From: Baffinella frigidus | Lineage: Eukaryota; Cryptophyceae; Cryptomonadales; Baffinellaceae | Direction: 5' to 3' | Assembly (NCBI GenBank): GCA_026770585.1 | Contig: MU646331.1 | Coordinates: 609,626-634,274, forward strand | DNA: 24,649 nt | Shown: piece by piece, positions 12,301 to 22,200 of the stretch | Layout of the letters: every line of letters starts with the position of its first letter | Numbering within the stretch: the stretch's first letter is position 1 | Notes under the pieces: generated by a model | What the model was told of the DNA's origin: nothing | What the model saw: only the letters and a program-made list of their open reading frames with translations | The model's database searches: none | Position numbers and translations under genes: made by a program

Positions 12301-15300
12301 TCCAAAAGGGTCTGGGGGTGTTGGTTGGGGATTGGGGTTTAGGGTTTACGGAGTTTGGGACTGACCGCGGCAGTCCAGGCGTTCCGTAGGGTGTCCTGCA
12401 GTATTGATGAGGGAGGACCGCCGTGCATGTTTCCTCCCTCCCTCCCTTGTTATCCCGTCTTCCTGAGTATATCGATTGGGTCTGAATGGATGATCGATGG
12501 GGGGACAGGTGGCGGAGGTGTACCCGTCGGGGGTGGAGCTGTACCGGATGCACGGCGTCGCTGCCGGCAACACCCGCCAGGTACCCTACAACCTAAACCA
12601 AACCTGCATACCACACTAAACACTAAACACACTAGTCTCGTCCGCACCCTGCACAACACCCGCCAGGTCCAACCCGAAACCAGAACCCAAAAACACTAAA
12701 CACTGCACACTAAACACTAAACACTAGACACTTATTACTAAATCCTAAACACTACACCCTACACCCTCACCACGAAACCCCAAACCCCAAACCCCAAACC
12801 CCAAACCCTAAACCCTGAACCTTAAACCCTGCACCATTTCCAACCCCCCTAAAATCGACGGTGCTGGGCCTAACACGTCAACTTTCGGCGCGTGCCCGCA
12901 GCTGTCGGTGCTGTCGGTGCCCCAACCTCTAAACCCTGAACCCCAAACCCCAAACCCCAACACTGCTGGTACTAACACGTCAAGTGTCAGCAGCTGACGG
13001 TGCTGTTGGTGCCCTAAACCCTAAACCCTAAACCCTAAACCCTAAACCCTAAACCCTACACCCTACACCCTAAATCCTAAACCCTAAACCCTAAACCCTA
13101 CACCCTAAACCCTAAACCCTAAACCCTGAACACAGCTATCGGTGAAGTGCATCGGGGTTGGGCACGCGTTCCTCCGCGTCAAGGGCTCTTCCGGCGCCTT
13201 CGCCGACGTGAACCCTACACCCTAAACCCTAAACCCTGAACCCTGAACCCTAAACCCGAAACCCTAATCCTTAAGCCCTAGACCCTACTCCCTAATCCCT
13301 AAACCCTAAACCCCACAACCTAAACCATAAACCATAAACCATAAACCATAAACCATAAACCATAACCATAAACCCTAAATCCTTAACCCTAAAACCTGAA
13401 CCATAAACCATAAACCCTACAACCTACACCCTAAACCCTGAAACTTAAACCATAAACCATAAACCCTGAACCCTGAACCCTAAACCCTAAACCCTAAAAC
13501 CTTAACCCTGTACCCCAATCCCTAAACACTAAACACCAAACCCTAAACACCAAACCCTAAACCCTGAACACTAAACCAGGTCGACACGTCCCTCCTCCCA
13601 ATCACGTGCCTCCCGAGGTGAACCCCAACCCCTAACCTCTGAGCCCGAAATCCGAAAACACGAAACCCGAATCCCGGATCACGAAACCCGAATCCCGAAA
13701 CACGAAACACGAAACCCTTAACCCCAAATCCTAAACCCTAAACTCCAAACCCCCAACCCCCAACCCTAAACACAAAACCCGAAACCCGAAACCCGAAACC
13801 CGAAACCCGAAACCCGAAACCAGGCTGCTGACTTTGGTGACAGTCACATCTACTCTCCCGTCCCCGGACGGCTCCGTCACCGTGGCGGTTCAACCCCAAC
13901 CCCTTAACCTAAAACCAAACCCCAAAACCCAAAACCCAAAACACCAAAACCCAAACCCAAAACCCAAAACCCAAAACCCAAACCCCAAACCCCACACCCC
14001 ACACCCCGAACCCCAAACCTCAAAACAGGTTCGGCCCGAGACGCTTCCGAACGAACGCGTGACCGTTGTCGTCTCCGTTTCCCCGGTAAACCCTAAACCA
14101 TAACACCCTAATCCCTGAACCTTACAACCTTCACCCTTCACCCTATACCCTACACCCTACACCCTACACCCTACACCCTACACCTTACGATTCAAACCTA
14201 TACCCTATACCCTACACCCTACACCCTACACCCTACACCTTACGATTCAAACCCCAAACCCTAAACCCTAAACCCTAAACCCTAAACCCTAAACCCTAAA
14301 CCCTAAACCCTAAACCCTAAACCCTAAACCCTAAACCCTAAACCCTAACCCGTAACCCCAAATCCCAAACCCTAAACCCTAAACCCTAAACCCTAAACCC
14401 TAAACCCCACACCCCAAACCAGGGGGGGTTGGTGCGGCATACGCTTCGGGTGTTCTTCGAGGCTTTCGTGGAGGACCAGTCGCAGGACCTTGTCTTCTCG
14501 CATGCGGGTACGGCACACTCCCGTGCTTCCCCGACACTCTCCATGGTGTTATCGACACTAAGAAGTGTGTGCTCAAAACACGGTAGGGTGTGTCCAGCAC
14601 GCTTTAGAGGGTGGCCAACACACGGGCGTTCGTGGAGGACCAGTCGCAGGACCTTGTCTTCTCGCATGCGGGTACGGCACACTCCGAGTGTACTGAACAC
14701 ACACCACCCTGTCATCAGCACACTCCATGGGTGTTTCGGACACACTCCCCTGTGCTTCCCCGACACACTCCATGGTGTTATCGACACTCATAAGTGTGTG
14801 CTCAAAACACAGTAGGGTGTGCCCAGCACACTTTAGGGTGTCACTCAATACAGTAGGGTGTCACTTTAGAGGGTTGCCAACACACGGGCGTTTGTGGAGG
14901 ACCAGTCGCAGGACCGTGTATTCTCGCATGCGGGTACGGCACACTCCCGTGTTTCTCCGACACACTCTAGGGTTTGTTAGACACACTACAGTCCGTGCTA
15001 GACACACGGAAGGGTGTGCTGAGCAAATTCCACCGGCAAATTCCACCCTGACCATTACACGAAAAAAATGGGGATAAGCATGAATCGGACTTCAACGTCG
15101 CCACGTTTAATCCCGCGAATCCTAATCCCACGAATCCACGTGCAGGCGGGTTTGCGCCTGGTGAGGCAGTGGTGTCCCTATCGGCGTTCGGCGGGAACTA
15201 CGAAGGCGTGCAGGCCATTGCAGCCATTCGCATCCCCATCGCTGGCCCGTCGCTCATTGTACGTCCCTGCACTCCTAAGCCCAAACCCCAAAACCCAAAA

Positions 15301-16223
15301 CCCCACACCCCAAACCCAAAACCCAAAACCCCACACCACCAACCAAAACAACCAAAACCCAAACCCTCAACCCCAACCCCCAAACCCAAAACCCAAAACC
15401 CCAAACCCCAAACAGGTTCCGACGAGAGCGCTGACGATCCAGCCGAACTCCTTCCAGACAGTCCCCGTCGCCCTCGACACCCCGCCCACGGTCCTCAACC
15501 CTAAACCCTAAACCCCAAACCCCAAACCCCAAACCCCAAACCCCAAACCCCAAACCCTAAACCCCAAACCCTAAACCCCAAACCCTAAACCCCAAACCCT
15601 AAACTCTAGACCCTAAAGCCGCCTCCAGAGGAAAGGAGTGTTTTATCACACTGTAGGATAAGAACCAGCCTCCTTGGGATGGCATCCTCATTCCAAGGGT
15701 GTATCGTACTTTTGGGGGGTACGATGGGAACCATCCGGCTCATAACCTGACGTATTATCTAGCTATCCCTGGGATTTTCAGTCAAAACAGAGGACGGGAC
15801 ACGCCAGTTGGTTACGGAGATTCGAACCTCCGTGACTCAAAACCTTTTTGAGTAACGGTGGAGAATTCACCCCCGAACTGCATCATTGACACCCTTCACT
15901 CAAGCTCCGCGTCTGCTGGGTTACGAGTGTGAGAAGCCCAGGCAGTGCCAGGCGCCCTCGTAGGCACAGGGCCGTCCGCTGCAAGGTGGCGGCCCCATCA
16001 CCACTGGGGCGAAGCTCCCGAAACGGGTGTGTCTTGGAACAAGGTTAAGTTAACTGGGCGACTACTTTAGACGTTGTCTGAAGAGTTCCGCGTCTGATGG
16101 TTTACGAGTGTGCTGAACCCTGACCGTACACCACAGGCGGTGACGCGGGTGTTCGCGACATCCTCGGACACGAGCGTCGTCACCGTCGACGGGCCCCTCC
16201 TCCTCCGCGATACCTCTCTCCAG

Positions 16224-16265
<42 letters not shown>

Positions 16266-19200
16266 GCACACGCGCTCTCTCGCTCGCTCACTCTATGTCT
16301 TTTTCTCTCTCTTTCTCTCTCTCTTTCTCTCTCTCTTTCGCTCTGTCGCTCTCTCTCTCTCTCGCTCTCTCGCTCGCTCTTTATCTCTCTTTCTCTCTCT
16401 TTCTCTCTCTCTCTCCAGGTCCCGTCCATCTTAGCCAGATGTTAAATTGCAAGTGGATTTTCTCACTGGGTCAGATGTTGATCGTGTCCCCGCCAATTCC
16501 CGTGAATGTGTTTCGAGGGGGGTTCCCACGAATTTACATGTTGCTCATTGTGTTTGCTTTCCCCCGCAGGTATTCATGGCGACGCACCGGGGTACGCTGA
16601 TCGCCGGGCTGGGCCATATATGGCCTTACATATGGCCTGGCTTCTACATTGCTCTGAACAGGAACACGATGTGGTGCAGGTTTTTACAGCGACCGGGGGA
16701 GCGTCACGTTCCGCATCGAGTCTGACGCCGGCGCTCTAACATCACCTACTCCTCACCTGAATATGTTTCCCGGGGGTTTCCCACTCAGGCAAATGTTGCT
16801 GGGTTTTCCCACGAGGCCAGATGTTGTGGGTGTTCGTACTAAGGTAGGTGTTGATTTTCCTCCTCCCCCCCCCCCCCGCAGGTTTTTACAGCGACGCATC
16901 GGGGGAGCGGGAGCGCGGCCATCACGTTTCGCATCGAGTCGGATGCCGGCGCTAACATCACCTACGCGAATGTGGTAAGGGCGGACGCCCTGATTCCGGA
17001 GTCAGCCTAAACACTGCATTCCGTAGGGTGCCGTATGCAGTACCGTAGGGTGATACGGAGTACCCGTATCACCCTACCATGACGTTCCGCATCGAGTCTG
17101 ACGCCGGCGCTAACATCACCTACGCCAACGTGGTACTCCCCCATCTCATGAAACCCCTCTAAAACTCACTCGTGCTCTTCTTGTTCATCATCATCGTGAG
17201 AGGGCACACAACTGCCGCGATCCTCCTACACCGGGGGGGCTGACGTGATCCAAAAGGAAGCATGTCCTTTCTGGAGGATCGGTTCCGGTGTCCTGCTATG
17301 TCGGGAGCTCGAAGAACTCAAAGGACTTGAAGTATGCTGTGGAAGTCCGCGTGATGCCAGAACGCCCCCCCCGAGACCACCCCTTCAAACATTATGTTGG
17401 TGTGCACCCCGTGAGTTAGCGCCGGTTTGACTCTAATCCTGCTTATGGGGACTGACTAAAATGTCAACCCGCAGAATCCTGGAAGGTGGCGTGATTTAAT
17501 CGCGGTGAGTATTTTCCGAAAATACGATTTCGGGGAACTCCGATCCAATTTGCAACGAAAATTACTAAACGGACGTGGCCATTTTAAAAAGTACAGGCAA
17601 ATTGTGTGGTAATTTTCGTTGAAAATACTTTTAGAATCGTATTTTCGGAACATAGAGCGTTTGCGGTAATTGTTGTCCGTTTTGGACGTGCGGTTTTCCG
17701 GTTTTCCGGTTTTCATTTACCCCCCCCCCCGATTCATTTGTACCAGAGAAGTGTCCATTTAAAACATTTAACGACCTTGACAACATTTTAAAAAACCGTA
17801 AAACCGGAAAACCGTACGTCCAAAACGGACAACAATTACCGCAAACGCTCTACTCGTCCGGATGTGACTCCAGAGCGCCCCGCAGGTGCTACCCGCGGCG
17901 CTGACGGTGGCCGTCACCTCCCTCGGCCCGGGCTTCCTCCTCAGTGCTTCACAACTCCAGGTCCTCCGCGCGCCATACGAACATCGTCTCTCTCGCATCC
18001 TCGTTGCTAAGGGTTTAGGTCGTATGGTTTGGCGTGCGATGCAGCGTGAGATGGTTCAGGGGTGAAGCGTGTGACGCTGACTATCGGGCCGTCACCTCGC
18101 TCGGCCCGGGCTTCCTCATCAGTGCTCCACAGCTCCATGTCTCCCACATCCTCGTCGTTTAGGGTGTGGAGTTTGAGGTTTTGGGGGATGGGGCTTCCTC
18201 CTCAGCTCTTCGCAACTCCAGCCCCCCCCCCGATCGCCATCGTCGCTTAGGGTGGAGTGTTGAGGGTTTGGGCTTTCTCCCCAGTGCCTCGCAGCTCCAA
18301 GTCGCGGCTCCAGGGAGAATATTCACGTTTGGCGTACAGTGGACCTACCCTAACACATACCCGTCGGGGCCGGACTGATTGAGTATGTGTGGAGGGTAGG
18401 TATGCGTTATGGTGTCCACCCTCCAGGCATACTTCCTTGCAGGGGGAAATCGGGGGCCGGCCGAAGGAGTATGTGTGGAGGGTAAGTATGTGTTACGGTA
18501 GCCTGTGTTAGGGTAGGTGGACTGTATTTCTGATACAAAGCTGGGGGGGGGGGGTCCGGAGGATTGACTGAAGGAAGCCCTCTGCGAGTGCCTTGTAGCT
18601 CCAGGTTATTTGCGCGCCAGGCCACTTAGGGTTCAGGGTTTAGGGTGTAGGGTGCGATGCAGCGTGATGCAGCGACACGCATACGTTATTGGTTGAGTGT
18701 CGGTCGTTATTTCCATCGCTGTCCCACGACTTTGTGAAATGACAAGCTAGACGGGATGTCCCGTCTAGCGTTGCATCCCGTCTAGCTTTGCATTTCACAA
18801 ACTCGTGTTTCCATCTGAACGCCACCTGTTCAGATGGAAACAAGATGGAAACATGTTTCCATGTGAACAGGTGGCGTCCGGGACGCCGGTGACCTAGCTC
18901 TGTCCCACTTGATTTGGACTCCCCATAAATTCGACCCCCCCCCCCCCCATTTTACAGGTAAATTTTGACACCCCCCCATGAAATTTACGCGTAAAATCTC
19001 GGGGAGGGGGGGGGTCATGGGGAGCCCAAAGCCAAACGGGACATAGCTAGGTGACGCTGACCATCGGGCCGGACACGGTCCCGGATACAAGTCTGGTCAT
19101 ACCTTTGTACCGGGGTTTTGGTACACGCCCAGACGTGGAATGGACGAGGAGCTGCGTCTCACCGCAAAGGGCTCGCTCATTTAGTACCACGACGCGAAAC

Positions 19201-22200
19201 GTCGCGTTCTGACATTCCCACTTGCGCCCTGGCGTGAACACGTTGCGTCCGGCCAGTGACGCTGACCATCGGGCTGGACACGATCCCCGACTCGCGCACC
19301 TCGACAGTTGAATGCGTGCTATCGTACGGGTGGAAGTCGCTAAGATCTTAGCCTCGACACAAACCCCACCTCTAAGATAGCAAAAAAGGCGATTTAAATT
19401 AAACCGGTTTAAATTAAATACATTTCGATAATGGACAGGTGGCGTCCGGGACGCCGGTGACACTCACCATCGGGCCAGACACGATCCCCGACTCGCGCAC
19501 CGAGCTCACGGTGCACCCTCACCTCTATCCCCAGCGCCATAGCTGACGGTGCACCCTGACCACGAATCACATCACCAGAACCCCGAAACCATACGGTATG
19601 GTGCACTTTTACCCCTACTCCCAGAACCAGAACCCCTGAACCATATTAATACCCCCTTATCAAATTCCTGAACACTCGTCCTGAGACAGACTCGTGCACC
19701 GAGCTCACGATGCACCCTCACCCCGAACCCCATCACCCTCACCCCTGAACCATACCCCAGAACCAGAACGAAACCCCCTCAACAATCCTAGAACCAGAAC
19801 CCCTCAACCATGCCGTTCAATAAAAGCCTCTTCTCTGGGGTTCACACCTAGCCAGATTACCACCGAAGAAGGCACACGCAAGGCAGTCACCTCGGACAGT
19901 TGGCTTCGGCGTCCGCGTGACCGGTCACGCGGGCGTTCACGAGCCTTAATCAAATTCCTGCTCACTCCTCCCTGAAACCGAAACCCCGAACCCTAGACCC
20001 TAGACCCTAAACCCTAAAACAGGTGAGCATCGAGCAGTCCGGGAGTTTCATCTCCATCTCGCCCTCCTCCTTCGTGTTCCTCCAGGTACGATAAACCCCA
20101 AACCCTAAACCATACACTCTAAACCCTGAACCCTAAACCCCAAACACCAAACAACAAACAACAAACAACAAACACCGAACATCAAACACCAAACACCAAA
20201 CACCAAACGCCAAACACCAAACACCAAACACCAAACACCAAACACCTCGCCCCTCGCCCCTCGCCCCTCGCCCCTCGCCCCTCACCCCAAACCCCAAACC
20301 CCAAACCCCAAACCCTAACACAGGGCGTGGCGGGGCAGTCAGCGTCCATGTCCATATCATGGATCGCGCCGGGTCATGCGTCTCTCTCGCTCATCGCCAG
20401 AGGGGGAGTGTACCAGGGGCGTCATCTGGCGTCGCAGGTCTGAGGGGGGTCTGGAGTTTGGTCGCCCGTTTAGGGTGTGGGGTCTGGGGTTAGGTTCTGG
20501 GGTTTAGGGTTTAGGATTTAGTGTACCAGGGGTGTCATCTTGCGTCGCAGGTGCCTAACCTCAACCTCTGATCCCTGAATCCCAAACCCCACGTGCGAGA
20601 AATCCCAGACTTATCGAGAAACAGACCACGATGGTACCAACTTGCCCCAGAGTACTTGTGTTCCTTCGCGCACATCCCGCGCGAATCACTCAACCATCAT
20701 TTCTTGGTTCGCAGGTGCTAGTCACAGCGCTCGCCCCCTACGCCGGCCCCCCGCTGGGCCTCACTGCGACTCGCTCCACCTGACGGATTCTCACCCGAAG
20801 AGACGAAGAGACATCTCTTCGTTTGCAGGCCCCGCGCGAATCACTCAACCGCCATTCCTCGTTCGCAGCCGAATCACTCAACCGTTATCCCTTCGTTCGC
20901 AGGTGCTAGTCACAGCGCTCGCCCCCCTCGCCGGGCCCCCGCTGGGCCTCACCGCGACACGCTCCCCCGGGCGTGTCCTCACCCTCGCGTTCTCGCCGCC
21001 GTCGCCGTTCCCGCTCTCCATCACGGTGCGAACCCCGACACCAGACCCCTACGCGCGTTTCCCCAGCCGCGGGTCCTGCACTGCACCGCAGTGCTCTTCC
21101 CGGGTCCAAACCTGCCCTGTTTAGTAACCTTCCCGGTATGCAAGCTGCCGGTTTAGCTACCTCTCATGTACACACGCCGCGGGTCCCCCGTGCGGCCTCA
21201 CAGCGACGCGCTGTCCCGGGCGCGTGCACTCGCGTTCTCGCCCACGACACTCGCGTTCTCGCCCCCGCCGCCGTTCCCGCTGTCGATCACGGTGCGACCC
21301 CCGAAACCCGAGACCCGAAACCCGAAACCCGAAACCCGAGACAGTGGAAAGTGGAAACTGAAAACGGAACACAAGTCGCCGTTCCCGCTGTCAGCCTCAT
21401 TCGCGACGCGGCTCACCTCCTCGTACAACCCGTACAGGACAGGGCAGCACGCCCCTTCTAAAACACTGCTTGTAATATTTCAAAAAAAAAAGTCACGTCC
21501 AAGTAACTCCACCGACAACGTTTCGGCATGGCAGGGGTATCGGGCGGGGCTGTCGCTATCCTCCTCATTCGCTCACCGCCGTCAGGAGTGTACTCCTAGC
21601 GCTGACGGGGTAGGGTTTTAGGGTGTGGGGTCGACCCCGCCTCGCCTTCTACTCCCCGATCGCTGTACTTACCCCCTCCGTCTCCTGATCGTGAATGGTG
21701 AACAGAGGTATCGGGCGGAGCTGTCGCTGTCCTCCCCATTCGCTGAACCCTTACCCTAAACCCTAAACCCTAAACCATAAACCCTTAACCCTCAACCCTC
21801 AACCCACGATCATCTCCTGATCGTGGAATCTCTCGACAGGGGTATCGGGCGGAGCTGTCGCTGTCCTCCTCATTCGCGACGCTCCTGACCTCCTCGCTGA
21901 TCCCGCCGGACGCGATGCCCCTCGAGGCTACCCTCGGCCCGTTCACGCAGGTACTCTAGCCCCGTCTGAGTAAACCCGGGCTCGCCATAGAAAACATTCA
22001 GAGCAGGACTGCTGGTACAAAATGTGCAACTAGAATACATTTATGGCGAGCCTCTTCGCTGATCCCGCCGGACGCGACGCCCCTCGAGGCCACGCTCGGC
22101 CCGTTTACTCAGGTACAGGGGTTACTCCCAAATTGAGGATACACACCGCCCTAGGGTGCTACAGTATGGCTAGTCCTAGGGGCGTAGGACCACCAAATTG

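Larger units (their letters stand above)
17351..17885 (+). repeat. Intron 32: two adjacent hairpin elements
   Basis: Apart from the elements at 17512-17652 and 17655-17850, the sequence is unique with poly-C runs; no gene seen. The two similar peptides read on opposite strands here come from the inverted repeat. Confidence 0.75.
17961..19438 (+). repeat. Intron 33: exon 33 3' copies, exon 34 5' copies, hairpin cluster
   Basis: Exon 33 3' copies at 18085-18140, 18189-18222, 18267-18302 and 18575-18606, increasingly diverged. Exon 34 copies at 18871-18893 plus 19051-19090 (split by a hairpin) and 19250-19295. Hairpins at 18337, 18725, 18807 and 18894. 18069-18088 reads like the exon 34 core fused to exon 33. 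Largest intron (1.48 kb). Confidence 0.8.

Noticed and set aside
15790-15850. tRNA-like segment (GGTTCGAATCT on the - strand)
   Set aside because: A T-arm-like stem is present, but I could not build an acceptor stem, D-arm and anticodon arm around it.
16110-16600. Frame with Leu-Ser repeats
   Set aside because: The start overlaps exon 30 out of its frame and the rest is a CT microsatellite.
17606-17998. Frames on both strands sharing an [11 protein letters not shown] peptide
   Set aside because: The same arm of the inverted repeat read from each side; not homologous genes.
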